Assembly: GCA_045638145.1 (NCBI GenBank)
Contig: JAZUAU010000019.1
Span: 1 to 64,000, forward strand
DNA: 64,000 bases
From: SFWF01 sp045638145
GTDB taxonomy: Bacteria > Bacillota > Clostridia > Oscillospirales > Acutalibacteraceae
Direction of reading: 5' to 3'
The notes under the pieces are model-generated. The model was not told the origin of the DNA and made no database searches. It worked only from the letters and a program-made list of their open reading frames with translations. Made by a program: the position numbers and the translations under genes. Shown in pieces: positions 50,842 to 60,175 of this stretch. Each line of letters starts with the position of its first letter. Positions within the stretch are counted from its first letter, which is position 1.

Positions 50842-52579
50842 TAGAGTTGCAGCAATAGTTCTTGCACTCTCCGTTTTAACCCTTTCGGGATGTGGCAAAA
50901 AAGAGGACGCTCCCGAGAAAGCGTCGATTGAATCAACATATGTATCGGAGGCCTTTGATACCGGGAATATGTTCAGCGACCGTGACCTTGATTCAAGCTA
51001 TGATGAAAAGGGTGCCAAATCGGTAACGCTTAGCAACGAGAGTGTGACTGTAGCATCGGAAGGAAGCTTTATTTTTTCGGGAAGCATATCTGACGGACAA
51101 ATAATAGTTGATGCAGGAAAAGAAGATAAAATACAGATTGTCCTGAATGGTGTTGAAATAACCTCGACAACCTCTGCCGCAATTTATATAAAGCAGGCAG
51201 ACAAGGTTTTTATTACACTAGCCGAAAATAGTGAGAACAGACTTACAAATAATAACGGCTTTACACCCGATGGAGAAACTAATGTGGACGGTGTAATTTT
51301 TTCAAAGGATGACCTCACCTTAAACGGAAAGGGAAGCCTTACTATAGAGTCTGCAGACCACGGAATAGTTTCAAAGGATGACCTTGTAATAACAGAAGGA
51401 AATTATAATATTACCGCTACAGCTCATGCTATTTCAGGCAAGGACAGTATAAGAATAGCGGGTGGAGATATAAACCTTACCTCTGGCAAGGACGGACTTC
51501 ACGCCGAGAATACTGAGGACACAGAGCTCGGCTTTATTTATCAGAATGGCGGCAGTATTAAGGCTCAGTGTGACGGCGACGGTATGGATGCTTCGGCAAA
51601 GCTGCAGATTGACGGCGGCAGTTTCGATATAATAAGTGGCGGAGGTGCGGCAGAAGCTCCCGCTCATATTGAATCTTTTAAACCGGGCAATTACGGCGGC
51701 TATACCGAAGAGACCGACACACCGAGCACAAAGGGAATAAAGGCGAGCGGAAGTCTCATTATAACAAAGGGCGATTTTAGGCTCGATTCGGCAGATGATG
51801 CGATTCATTCAAATACCTCGGTAGAAATAACGGGTGGCAGCTTTGAAATTGCTTCGGGAGATGATGGCTTCCACGCCGACAATGCCCTTTATATTTCTGA
51901 CGGCAGTATAAATATTACCAAAAGCTATGAAGGACTTGAAGGACTAACGATAGATATCCTCGGCGGAGATATCAAGGTAGTCGCAAGCGACGACGGACTT
52001 AATGCCGCGGGCGGAAATGACCAAAGCGGTTTTGGTGGCCCGGGTGGAGGTGGTCGTCCCGACCAATTCGGCGCGAGCAGTGATAGTTTTATAAAGATAA
52101 TGGGCGGAAAGCTGTATGTAAATGCCGCAGGCGACGGAATTGATTCAAACGGCGCGCTTTATGTATCGGGTGGCGAGACCTATGTTGACGGCCCTACAAA
52201 CAGCGGAAACGGTGCGCTCGATTATGGCTCAACCGCTGAAATATCGGGCGGTATATTTATTGCGGTCGGCGCCGCAGGAATGAGCACGGGCTTTACCTCA
52301 GGCTCAACACAGGGTGCAATTTTAACGAACTGCTCTGGCGGAGCAGGCGTTACGGTAACTCTCAAAAATTCTGAGAAAGATGAAATTTTCAGCTATACAC
52401 CGTCTAAAAATTATAGCTCGGTAGTGCTAAGTCACCCCGAAATAGTAAAAGGGGAGAAGTACACTCTGACTGTCGGCTCATATTCGCTAAAAATAGAGAT
52501 GGAGGAAATCATTTACGGCTCATCAGGCGGCATGGGCGGTGGGCGCCCCGGTATGGGCGGCCCTGCGCGTCCCTACTGA
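50831..52579 (+). CDS. Cthe_2159-type carbohydrate-binding surface lipoprotein
   Basis: This 582-residue protein has a lipoprotein signal (LTLSGC). It then has a repetitive right-handed beta-helix region with many GG, GDG and DDG turns (for example GGDINLTSGKDGLHAE, GGSFEIASGDDGFHAD), ending in a Gly-rich tail. This pattern matches the Cthe_2159 family, whose founder binds polysaccharide and calcium. I chose the ATG at 50831, 9 nt after AGAGAGG; an ATG at 50825 is too close. It overlaps the DUF4956 gene by 11 bp. Confidence 0.82.
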   Translation: MSFNRVAAIVLALSVLTLSGCGKKEDAPEKASIESTYVSEAFDTGNMFSDRDLDSSYDEKGAKSVTLSNESVTVASEGSFIFSGSISDGQIIVDAGKEDKIQIVLNGVEITSTTSAAIYIKQADKVFITLAENSENRLTNNNGFTPDGETNVDGVIFSKDDLTLNGKGSLTIESADHGIVSKDDLVITEGNYNITATAHAISGKDSIRIAGGDINLTSGKDGLHAENTEDTELGFIYQNGGSIKAQCDGDGMDASAKLQIDGGSFDIISGGGAAEAPAHIESFKPGNYGGYTEETDTPSTKGIKASGSLIITKGDFRLDSADDAIHSNTSVEITGGSFEIASGDDGFHADNALYISDGSINITKSYEGLEGLTIDILGGDIKVVASDDGLNAAGGNDQSGFGGPGGGGRPDQFGASSDSFIKIMGGKLYVNAAGDGIDSNGALYVSGGETYVDGPTNSGNGALDYGSTAEISGGIFIAVGAAGMSTGFTSGSTQGAILTNCSGGAGVTVTLKNSEKDEIFSYTPSKNYSSVVLSHPEIVKGEKYTLTVGSYSLKIEMEEIIYGSSGGMGGGRPGMGGPARPY

Positions 52580-52650
52580 TAAAATATAACCCTTTCATTT
52601 TAGAGAATAATAGTGTATAATAATACAGTATTACAGAAGTTGAAAGGATT

Positions 52651-53475
52651 ATGGGTATGAATGAATCACTGTTAAAAATCTGGGAAAGCCTAAAGGCGGC
52701 TGTGCCAAAGGTTGCGTTTGCTATCGTTGTTTTGATAGTAGGTTACCTATTTATAAAGATTTTCATCAAGATAATGAAAAATGCCTTGCGCAGATTTAAT
52801 CTGGATGAGTCGCTTATAGGCTTTTTCGTAAAGGCGATAAAAATAGTTGGCTATATCGTTCTGGCTATATGCGCCCTCGCCATTCTCGGAGTACCCACAA
52901 CCGGTATGGTTGCGGCAATGTCTGCAGCCGCAGTTGCTATTTCGCTTGCGCTTAAGGACAGCCTCTCGAATATTGCCTCGGGAATTCTTCTTTTAGTGTC
53001 GCACCCATTTGTTACTGGTGACTACGTAGAAGTCGGCGGAGTTTCTGGATGTGTCGTGAAGGTTGATATGCTTCAGACCGAGATAAAGACACCCGATAAC
53101 CGTAAGATTATAATACCAAATTCTCAGGTCGCCTCCTCGGAAATAATTAATTACTCCAGCGAGGATGAGAGAAGAGTAGACGTTGTATTCCATATCAGCT
53201 ATAATGATGATGTCGAGTTGGCTAAAAGGATAATTCTTGATGTAGTAGATAAGCATTCTCTTATCGACAAGGAAAGAGATGAGCCCTTTGCCCGAGTAAC
53301 CGCTTATGAGGAAAGCTCGGTTGTTATAACTTGCAGAGTCTGGTGCAAAACGGATGACTTCTGGACGGTAAACTTTGACCTGCTTGAGCAGGTAAGGGTA
53401 AGATTCACCGAAGAAGGGGTAAACATTCCGTACAATAAGCTTGATGTTCATATAGTTAAAGAAGAAAAACAGTAA
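52651..53475 (+). CDS. Small-conductance mechanosensitive channel, MscS family
   Basis: This 274-residue membrane protein opens under hypo-osmotic stress. It has three helices, with the pore-lining third in GMVAAMSAAAVAISLALKDSLSNIASGILLL, then the cytoplasmic beta domain (GDYVEVGGVSGCVVKVDMLQTEIKTPDNRKIIIPNS). The length is near E. coli MscS (286). A TATAAT at 52616-52621 may belong to its promoter. Confidence 0.93.
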   Translation: MGMNESLLKIWESLKAAVPKVAFAIVVLIVGYLFIKIFIKIMKNALRRFNLDESLIGFFVKAIKIVGYIVLAICALAILGVPTTGMVAAMSAAAVAISLALKDSLSNIASGILLLVSHPFVTGDYVEVGGVSGCVVKVDMLQTEIKTPDNRKIIIPNSQVASSEIINYSSEDERRVDVVFHISYNDDVELAKRIILDVVDKHSLIDKERDEPFARVTAYEESSVVITCRVWCKTDDFWTVNFDLLEQVRVRFTEEGVNIPYNKLDVHIVKEEKQ

Positions 53476-53478
53476 TTT

Positions 53479-53524
53479 AAATGCCGAAAGAGTCTACACG
53501 TGACGGACTTTTTCGGCATTTTTT
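53479..53524 (+). terminator. Terminator of the MscS gene
   Basis: A 16-bp stem (AAATGCCGAAAGAGTC with GACTTTTTCGGCATTT, one G-U) closes an 11-nt loop and is followed by T residues. Confidence 0.9.
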
Positions 53525-53564
53525 AACAAAATATAAATTATTCATATTTATTTGGTAATTATCC

Positions 53565-53593
53565 TTGATTTTATTGCTTTTTGCGGATATAAT
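53565..53593 (+). promoter_or_regulatory. Promoter of pckG
   Basis: TTGATT (53565-53570), 17-bp spacer, TATAAT (53588-53593). This gives a leader of about 65 nt. Confidence 0.85.
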
Positions 53594-53664
53594 GTAGTTG
53601 GTGTAAGTTGGCTTTGAATGATAGAGGCCAACACAATATAATTGCCTAAAAAGGAGAATTTATC

Positions 53665-55443
53665 ATGACAAATAACGCTACTGTATTAAAATGGCTGGAA
53701 GAGATGAAAGAGCTTCTTTCTCCCGACAAAACCGTTTGGATTGACGGCAGCGATGAGCAGCGCGATGAGCTTCGTCGTTTAGCTTGTGAACTTGGCGAGC
53801 TTACCGAGCTTAATCAGGAAAAGCTTCCCGGATGCTATCTTCACCGTACAAACCCTAACGATGTTGCGCGTGTAGAAGACCGTACTTTCATCTGTACTAC
53901 TGATAAGGAAACAGCAGGTCCCACCAACAACTGGTGCGCACCCGCCGAAATGTATGAAAAACTTTACAAGATTGCACGCGGCAGCTATAAGGGTCGTACT
54001 ATGTACATTATCCCTTATTCTATGGGCCCCATTGGTTCCCCCCTCGCAAAGATCGGAATTGAGATTACCGACTCTGTTTACGTTGTTCTCAATATGCTTA
54101 TTATGACCCGCGTTTCCTCAAAGGTTCTTGAGGTGCTCGGCGATTCTAACGACTGGGTTCGCGGTCTCCATTCTCGTTGTGATGTTGACCCTGAAAACCG
54201 TTACATCTGCCACTTCCCTGAGGATAATACCATTATCTCTGTTAACTCGGGCTACGGCGGAAACGTTCTTCTTGGTAAAAAGTGCTTTGCTCTTCGTATC
54301 GCATCTTATCAGGGCTGGAAGGAAGGCTGGATGGCTGAGCATATGCTTATCCTCGGCCTCCAGAATCCCAAGGGTGAGATTAAGTACATTGCAGCTGCGT
54401 TCCCCTCTGCTTGCGGAAAGACCAACCTCGCAATGCTCATTCCTCCCAAGTATCTTCGCGATAAAGGCTATAAGATTTGGACCGTTGGCGACGATATTTC
54501 TTGGATGCGCATAGGACCTGACGGTTACCTCTATGCAATCAACCCCGAGAACGGATTTTTCGGTGTTGCTCCCGGAACCAATGAGCATTCTAACTTTAAC
54601 GCTCTTGAGTCTACAAAGAAAAATACTATCTTTACAAACGTAGCTCTTGATCAGAACGACAACACCGTTTGGTGGGAAGGTCTCAATAAGAACCTCCCCG
54701 AGAACGCACTTGATTGGAAGGGCAATCCGTGGGATCCTGCTAAGTTCAATAAGGCAGACAAGACCACCTGCGCTGCTCATCCCAACTCCAGATTTACCGC
54801 CCCCGCAGAGAACTGCCCCTGTATCTCTGATGAGTTCAATAAGGGTCAGGGTGTTCGCATTTCTGCTATCGTATTCGGCGGTCGCCGCGCTAAGTGTGCA
54901 CCCCTCGTTTACCAGTCAAAGAACTGGGAGAACGGTGTGTTCGTAGGCTCTGCTATGGCTTCTGAGACTACCGCAGCTGCTGCAGGTGCAGTAGGTGTTG
55001 TACGTCGCGATCCTATGGCTATGCTGCCCTTCTGCGGCTACCATATGGGCGACTACTTCGCACATTGGGTCGAAATGGGCAAGAAGCTTGGCGATAAGGC
55101 TGCCAAGATCTTCAACGTTAATTGGTTCAGAAACGACGATGAAGGCAACTTCATTTGGCCCGGTTTCGGTGACAATATGCGTGTTCTCAACTGGATCATC
55201 GACCGTTGCGAAGGCAAGGCTGATGCTACCGAGACCGCTATCGGTTATGTTCCGATGCCTGAGGACATCGACCTTACCGACCTTGATATGGATATGGATA
55301 CCCTTAAGGACATCCTTACCGTTGATAAGGAAGTATGGACTAAGGAAGCAGCAGAAATTGAAGAGCATTACAAGAAGTTTGGCGACAAGCTTCCCGCAGA
55401 GCTTCGCACTCAGCTTGATGCGCTCAAGGCAGCTCTTAAATAA
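53665..55443 (+). CDS. pckG: Phosphoenolpyruvate carboxykinase, GTP type
   Basis: This 592-residue enzyme interconverts oxaloacetate and phosphoenolpyruvate using GTP/GDP. The P-loop reads SACGKTNLAM (about 251-260), with the reactive cysteine typical of GTP-type enzymes; ATP-type enzymes have GLSGTGKTTL instead. Other blocks are GRRAKCAPLVYQS and GDDISWMRIGPDG. In an anaerobe it may run in either direction: gluconeogenesis or CO2 fixation to oxaloacetate. Confidence 0.97.
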   Translation: MTNNATVLKWLEEMKELLSPDKTVWIDGSDEQRDELRRLACELGELTELNQEKLPGCYLHRTNPNDVARVEDRTFICTTDKETAGPTNNWCAPAEMYEKLYKIARGSYKGRTMYIIPYSMGPIGSPLAKIGIEITDSVYVVLNMLIMTRVSSKVLEVLGDSNDWVRGLHSRCDVDPENRYICHFPEDNTIISVNSGYGGNVLLGKKCFALRIASYQGWKEGWMAEHMLILGLQNPKGEIKYIAAAFPSACGKTNLAMLIPPKYLRDKGYKIWTVGDDISWMRIGPDGYLYAINPENGFFGVAPGTNEHSNFNALESTKKNTIFTNVALDQNDNTVWWEGLNKNLPENALDWKGNPWDPAKFNKADKTTCAAHPNSRFTAPAENCPCISDEFNKGQGVRISAIVFGGRRAKCAPLVYQSKNWENGVFVGSAMASETTAAAAGAVGVVRRDPMAMLPFCGYHMGDYFAHWVEMGKKLGDKAAKIFNVNWFRNDDEGNFIWPGFGDNMRVLNWIIDRCEGKADATETAIGYVPMPEDIDLTDLDMDMDTLKDILTVDKEVWTKEAAEIEEHYKKFGDKLPAELRTQLDALKAALK

Positions 55444-55453
55444 TTGATTTTTT

Positions 55454-55488
55454 AAGCCTCATCTGTTTTATTTCAGATGAGGCTTTTT
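55454..55488 (+). terminator. Terminator of pckG
   Basis: AAGCCTCATCTG pairs perfectly with CAGATGAGGCTT over an 8-nt loop, ending in a T run. Confidence 0.93.
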
Positions 55489-55501
55489 AAACGGTGATAC
55501 C

Positions 55502-56161
55502 ATGATTACTTATGAAGAAATAAAACACAATGACGACATTAAAACATATATCACAAAGGCTGACGAGTCACTTCGAGCTCTTGGTTTTACCGAGCATAGC
55601 TTTGCCCACGTTACCAAGGTTGCGGTAACTGCTGCCTACATTCTCGAAAGGCTTGGCTTTTCTGCTCATGATATAGAGCTTGCAAAGATTGCAGGTCATC
55701 TTCACGATATAGGAAATCTTGTAAACAGAATCGAACATTCGCAAAGCGGTGCTGTTATGGCATTCAGAATACTTGATAATCTCGGTTTTTCAGCTGAAGA
55801 TACATCCACTATCGTAACGGCAATCGGAAATCACGACGAAGGTACGGGTGTGCCTGTAAGCCCAGTTGCTGCGGCGCTTATTCTTGCCGATAAAAGTGAT
55901 GTAAGAAGAAGTCGCGTCAGAAATACTGATCTCAGCTCCTTTGATATTCACGACCGTGTTAACTATTCGGTTGTAAGCTCCATACTTTCGATAGGGGAGG
56001 ACAACAAGGATATAACCCTTAATCTCGAGATTGATACCACAATCAGCTCGGTTATGGACTATTTTGAGATATTCATCGGCCGTATGGTGCTTTGCAGAAA
56101 GGCAGCAGAAATGCTCGGTCTCAAGTTTAAACTTGTAATAAATAATCAAACCTTGCTATAA
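55502..56161 (+). CDS. HD-domain phosphohydrolase
   Basis: This 219-residue protein has the HD metal site: His in EHSFAHVTKV, HD in AGHLHDIGN, and a later His (GNHDEGTG) and Asp (ADKSD). The substrate is unknown; HD proteins act on nucleotides or cyclic dinucleotides. The C-terminal part (about 150-219) has no motif I recognise. GGTGA is the likely ribosome site. Confidence 0.85.
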   Translation: MITYEEIKHNDDIKTYITKADESLRALGFTEHSFAHVTKVAVTAAYILERLGFSAHDIELAKIAGHLHDIGNLVNRIEHSQSGAVMAFRILDNLGFSAEDTSTIVTAIGNHDEGTGVPVSPVAAALILADKSDVRRSRVRNTDLSSFDIHDRVNYSVVSSILSIGEDNKDITLNLEIDTTISSVMDYFEIFIGRMVLCRKAAEMLGLKFKLVINNQTLL

Positions 56162-56294
56162 AGTTCAATAATTCTTATAGTTTCTTACAATCTTTTAATA
56201 AACATAGATCTTTTTCTTTATTTTATCGGTACAATCTGCTAAAATCAAACTGTCAGGTAAAAATAGTAATAGTAAGTATATCAAGGAGAAAACA

Positions 56295-58043
56295 ATGGAG
56301 TTAAAAGACATACTTGCGCTTATCGGCGGTCTCGCCCTCTTCCTTTTCGGAATGCAGACTATGGGCAATGCCCTTGAGAAAAAGGCCGGAAGCGGACTGA
56401 AAACCCTGCTTGCAAAAATGACCGGTAATACCTTTAAAGGATTTTTGCTCGGAATGGGTGTAACTGCAGTAATTCAGTCATCCTCAGCCACCACAGTTAT
56501 GGTTGTCGGCTTCGTAAACTCGGGTGTAATGACCCTGAAGCAATCAATCGGAATTATTATGGGTGCCAATATCGGAACTACTATTACCGCGTGGATACTC
56601 TCGCTAACGGGTATTGACGGCGGTGCTTGGTATGTTGATATGTTCAAGCCCGATTTCTTTGTACCTATTCTCGCTTTTGTCGGAATAGTCTTCTTAATGT
56701 TCTTAAAGGGCAACAAGAAAAAGGACACCGCACTTATTCTTCTCGGCTTTGCAACCCTTATGACAGGAATGGACCTTATGTCCAACGCTGTTGAGGGACT
56801 TAAGTCTGTTCCCGAATTCACAAACATTTTAACCCTTTTCACAAACCCGATACTCGGCGTAATTGCAGGCGCAGTGCTTACCGCCATCATTCAAAGCTCA
56901 TCGGCTTCGGTTGGTATTTTGCAGGCGCTGTCAAGCACAGGTGCTATCAGCTTCGGTAATGCTATCCCGATTATTATGGGTCAGAATATCGGTACCTGCG
57001 TGACTGCTATGATTTCTTCGGTAGGTGCCAATAAGAATGCAAAGAGAACGGCATTTGTCCATCTTTATTTTAATATTATCGGAACTGTCGTATGGCTCGG
57101 TGTATTTATGGCAGTCAAATATATTTTCAAACTCCACTTCTTGGATTCAATGCAGATAAATGAGTTCTGGATAGCGATAGTTCATACTGCATTTAACCTT
57201 CTTTGCACTCTTCTTTGGGCACCCTTCACAGGTCTTCTTGCTCGCCTTGCTACCGCGACAGTTAAAAATAATTCCGAGAAAGAGCATTATGAAATTCTCG
57301 ATGAGCGTCTTATTCAAACCCCAGCAATCGCAGTAGAGCGTGCAAAGAATGTTACCGAAACAATGGCAGAAATTTCTGTTTCGGCAATTCACAAGTCCTT
57401 TGTTCTGCTTGGCGATTACAGTGAGGCAGGGTACGAAGAGATTAAAACCCTCGAAGATAAGGCAGATAAATATGAGGATAAGCTCGGAAGTTATCTTGTA
57501 AAGGTGTCAAGTGCCGCGCTTACCGATGAGGACACCGTAGAAACTGCGAAGCTGCTTCACATTATCGGAGACTTTGAGCGTATTTCTGACCACGCCGTTA
57601 ATATAATCGAATCGGCAGAGGAGATACATGATAAGAAGATGAACTTCTCGGGCGAGGCTAAAAAGGAGCTTACCGTTCTTATGACGGCAGTTAGTGAGAT
57701 TGTTGAACTGGCTTATGATGCCTTTGTTAACGATAATCTTGAGAGTGCTGTTAAGGTTGAGCCGCTTGAGCAGGTAGTAGATGGCCTTAAGGATACCCTC
57801 AAAAAGCAGCATATTGCAAGGCTGCAAAGGGGAGAGTGCACAATCGAGCTTGGCTTTGTGCTTACCGACCTTCTTACTAATCTCGAGCGCGTATCCGACC
57901 ACTGCTCCAATATTGCAGGCTGTGTTATAGAAATGGCTCATAACGATATGGATATTCATAAGTATCTCAGAAGCGTTAAGGGTGGACAGGAATCTGTCTT
58001 CAACAGTCACTTTGAGTTTTATAAAAAGAAATATTCAATATAA
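56295..58043 (+). CDS. Na/Pi cotransporter family protein with PhoU-like domain
   Basis: This 582-residue protein has an N-terminal transporter with two inverted repeats, each with the QSSSA motif (VIQSSSATTVMVVGFVNSG and IIQSSSASVGILQAL), and about eight membrane helices. The C-terminal 200 residues are a helical PhoU-like domain (DFERISDHAVNI and NLERVSDHCSNIA). The likely role is sodium-driven phosphate uptake or release with regulation by the PhoU part. Confidence 0.93.
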   Translation: MELKDILALIGGLALFLFGMQTMGNALEKKAGSGLKTLLAKMTGNTFKGFLLGMGVTAVIQSSSATTVMVVGFVNSGVMTLKQSIGIIMGANIGTTITAWILSLTGIDGGAWYVDMFKPDFFVPILAFVGIVFLMFLKGNKKKDTALILLGFATLMTGMDLMSNAVEGLKSVPEFTNILTLFTNPILGVIAGAVLTAIIQSSSASVGILQALSSTGAISFGNAIPIIMGQNIGTCVTAMISSVGANKNAKRTAFVHLYFNIIGTVVWLGVFMAVKYIFKLHFLDSMQINEFWIAIVHTAFNLLCTLLWAPFTGLLARLATATVKNNSEKEHYEILDERLIQTPAIAVERAKNVTETMAEISVSAIHKSFVLLGDYSEAGYEEIKTLEDKADKYEDKLGSYLVKVSSAALTDEDTVETAKLLHIIGDFERISDHAVNIIESAEEIHDKKMNFSGEAKKELTVLMTAVSEIVELAYDAFVNDNLESAVKVEPLEQVVDGLKDTLKKQHIARLQRGECTIELGFVLTDLLTNLERVSDHCSNIAGCVIEMAHNDMDIHKYLRSVKGGQESVFNSHFEFYKKKYSI

Positions 58044-58052
58044 AGAAAAGAG

Positions 58053-58072
58053 CGATGAGCCAATGCTCATCG
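58053..58072. terminator. Hairpin between convergent Na/Pi and small-protein genes
   Basis: CGATGAGC pairs with GCTCATCG over CAAT. The T-rich continuation is better on the minus strand (CTCTTTTCTTT), so it mainly serves the small-protein operon. Confidence 0.8.
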
Positions 58073-58082
58073 GTCTTAATGT

Positions 58083-58358
58083 TTATTTTTCTGCAAGTGC
58101 GCCTTCTAGCCAGATTGAAGCAAAGTTCATAGCCTCGCTCATTCCGTCCTTCTCGGTCGCCTTAACAATATCGTCGGTATGCTGTGCGTTGTTTTTAAGC
58201 AGCATAACCTTAATTCTGTCAGCAACCTCAAGGTCACCTTCCTTGTGCGAAGACAGAATTTCAAGCTTGATAACAAACTTGTCGGACATATCACCGTAGT
58301 AAATAACGTTCTTACTGCGAACGAGCGGCTTGCCCTTAAATGTTAAAAATTCGCTCAT
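58083..58358 (-). CDS. Small protein of unknown function, second gene of a pair
   Basis: I do not know the function of this 91-residue protein. It begins MSEFLTFKGKPLVRSKNVIYYGDMSD and continues with a strand/helix pattern and charged residues, and has no signal or membrane segment. I set the start at 58358 behind AAGGAAG. A longer frame to 58472 overlaps the upstream gene. It follows the 58372-58629 gene by 13 nt and must be co-transcribed. Confidence 0.8.
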   Translation of the reverse strand: MSEFLTFKGKPLVRSKNVIYYGDMSDKFVIKLEILSSHKEGDLEVADRIKVMLLKNNAQHTDDIVKATEKDGMSEAMNFASIWLEGALAEK

Positions 58359-58371
58359 AATGTTACTTCCT

Positions 58372-58629
58372 TTATTTTTTCTCGGGAATTTCTCTGTAAA
58401 GATTAAATCTGAAAAGGAGAGACTCGTCATCGGGATTTGCACAACGAACAGTTGCTTCGGAAACCTTTGCACCGCTTAAAATATTTGCGATACCCATTAT
58501 CTGACAAAGCTTCGATTTAAGATTAAGACAATCTCCGTCGGGGGTCTCGAGGAAAACGTCGCCCTTACAGGAATCAAGAGCCTTTATAAAATCTGCAAAA
58601 TCAACATCGTGAATTTCAAGCTTAAACAT
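58372..58629 (-). CDS. Small protein of unknown function, first gene of a pair
   Basis: This acidic 85-residue protein begins MFKLEIHDVDFADFIKALD and has ETPDGDCLNLKSKLCQIMGIANIL. It has no signal peptide, membrane segment or known motif. AGGAGGT is an excellent ribosome site and the promoter is consensus, so it is likely well expressed. The pair looks like a conserved clostridial two-gene unit, but that is recollection rather than a search result. Confidence 0.8.
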   Translation of the reverse strand: MFKLEIHDVDFADFIKALDSCKGDVFLETPDGDCLNLKSKLCQIMGIANILSGAKVSEATVRCANPDDESLLFRFNLYREIPEKK

Positions 58630-58683
58630 ATAAATACCTCCTGTGGGGTTATATTTTCGGGATACAGAGTCCCATACAATAAA

Positions 58684-58712
58684 ATTATATAATAACTGCT
58701 AGATATTGTCAA
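58684..58712 (-). promoter_or_regulatory. Consensus promoter of the small-protein pair
   Basis: On the minus strand TTGACA (58712-58707), a 17-bp spacer and TATAAT (58689-58684), a perfect match to consensus. Confidence 0.9.
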
Positions 58713-58730
58713 GTCAGAGTTGTAAAATGC

Positions 58731-58759
58731 TTGACAAAACACTATTTTTTTTATACTAT
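58731..58759 (+). promoter_or_regulatory. Promoter of glyS
   Basis: TTGACA (58731-58736), 17-bp spacer, TACTAT (58754-58759). The leader to the ATG is only about 35 nt, with no room for a T-box. Confidence 0.75.
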
Positions 58760-58799
58760 TATTAGTAATAACTTATATTTTATTCAAAGGGAGATTTTT

Positions 58800-60173
58800 A
58801 TGAAAAACTGTGATAAGAGTATGGATACAATAGTTGCCCTTGCCAAGGCACGCGGCTTTGTTTATTCGGGCTCTGAAATATACGGCGGTCTTTCCAATTC
58901 TTGGGACTACGGCCCGCTTGGTGTTGAGTTTAAAAACAACGTTAAGCGCGCTTGGTGGAAAAAATTTGTTCAGGAAAACCGTTATAACGTTGGTCTTGAT
59001 TCGGCTATTATCATGAACCCCGAAACCTGGGTTACCTCGGGTCACGTTGGTGGCTTTTCCGATCCTCTTATGGACTGTAAGTCCTGCCATGCTCGTCACA
59101 GAGCAGATAAGCTTATTGAGGATTTCGGCGGTCATGCAGAGGGCATGACCTTCGAGCAGATGAGTGAATATATCAAGGAAAACGGAATCAAGTGTCCCGA
59201 GTGCGACTCTACTGATTTTACTGATATCAGAAAGTTTAACCTTATGTTCAAAACCTTCATCGGTGTTACCGAGGACGCAAAGAACGAGGTTTATCTCCGT
59301 CCCGAAACCGCACAGGGTATCTTTGTAAACTATGCTAATATTCAGCGTTCTACCAGAAAGAAGCTGCCTTTTGGAGTTTGCCAGATTGGTAAGTCCTTCA
59401 GAAACGAGATTACCCCCGGCAATTTCATTTTCCGTACACGTGAGTTTGAGCAGATGGAGTGCGAATTCTTCTGCGAGCCCGATACCGACCTTGATTGGTT
59501 CTACTATTGGAAGGACTTTTGCAAGAACTGGCTTTTAAACCTTGGCATTAAAGAAGAAAATATGCGACTCCGCGACCACGAGAAGGGAGAACTTTCCTTC
59601 TACTCAAAGGCTACCACCGCTATCGAGTTCTTGTTCCCCTTCGGCTGGGGTGAACTTTGGGGTATTGCTGACCGTACTAACTACGACCTTGGTCGTCATC
59701 AGGAAGCAAGCGGAAAGTCTCTCGAATATTTTGACCAGGAAAAGAACGAGCATTATATTCCTTACGTTGTTGAGCCCTCTCTCGGTGCCGACCGTGTTCT
59801 TCTTGCCTTCCTTTGCGAGGCTTATGATGAAGAAAAGGATGAAAAGGGCGAGACCCGCGTAGTTCTTCGTTTACATCCTGCACTCGCTCCCTTTAAGTGT
59901 GCTGTTCTGCCCCTCTCGAAGAAGCTCGGCGAGCAGGCGGGCGAGGTTTACGATATGCTAGCAAAGCACTTTATGGTTGATTATGACGACGCGGGCTCTA
60001 TCGGTAAGCGTTATCGCCGTGAGGACGAAATCGGCACACCCTTCTGTATTACCTACGATTTTGATTCTATAGAAGACGGCTGCGTAACTGTACGCGACCG
60101 CGATACTATGGAGCAGGAAAGAGTTAAGATAGAAGACCTTGTTTCCTATATTAACGAAAAAATAGCATTTTAA
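58800..60173 (+). CDS. glyS: Glycyl-tRNA synthetase, single-chain type
   Basis: This 457-residue class II enzyme is of the eukaryotic/archaeal-like dimer type rather than the two-subunit GlyQ/GlyS type. It has GGLSNSWDYGPLGVEFKNNVKRAWW, RPETAQGIFVNYANI, GKSFRNEITPGNFIFRTREFEQMECEFF (motif 2) and SLGADRVLLAFL (motif 3). I chose the ATG at 58800 behind GGGAG. An open frame continuing upstream runs through the promoter and is not coding. Confidence 0.96.
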   Translation: MKNCDKSMDTIVALAKARGFVYSGSEIYGGLSNSWDYGPLGVEFKNNVKRAWWKKFVQENRYNVGLDSAIIMNPETWVTSGHVGGFSDPLMDCKSCHARHRADKLIEDFGGHAEGMTFEQMSEYIKENGIKCPECDSTDFTDIRKFNLMFKTFIGVTEDAKNEVYLRPETAQGIFVNYANIQRSTRKKLPFGVCQIGKSFRNEITPGNFIFRTREFEQMECEFFCEPDTDLDWFYYWKDFCKNWLLNLGIKEENMRLRDHEKGELSFYSKATTAIEFLFPFGWGELWGIADRTNYDLGRHQEASGKSLEYFDQEKNEHYIPYVVEPSLGADRVLLAFLCEAYDEEKDEKGETRVVLRLHPALAPFKCAVLPLSKKLGEQAGEVYDMLAKHFMVDYDDAGSIGKRYRREDEIGTPFCITYDFDSIEDGCVTVRDRDTMEQERVKIEDLVSYINEKIAF

Positions 60174-60175
60174 TG

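Noticed and set aside
54406..54440. ATP-type PEPCK (pckA) considered for the carboxykinase
   Set aside because: The P-loop SACGKTNLAM and the 592-residue length fit the GTP-type enzyme.
58472..58800. Upstream extensions of glyS (to 58731) and of the 91-residue gene (to 58472)
   Set aside because: The first runs through a promoter and the second through the preceding gene. In both cases the internal ATG has the ribosome site.
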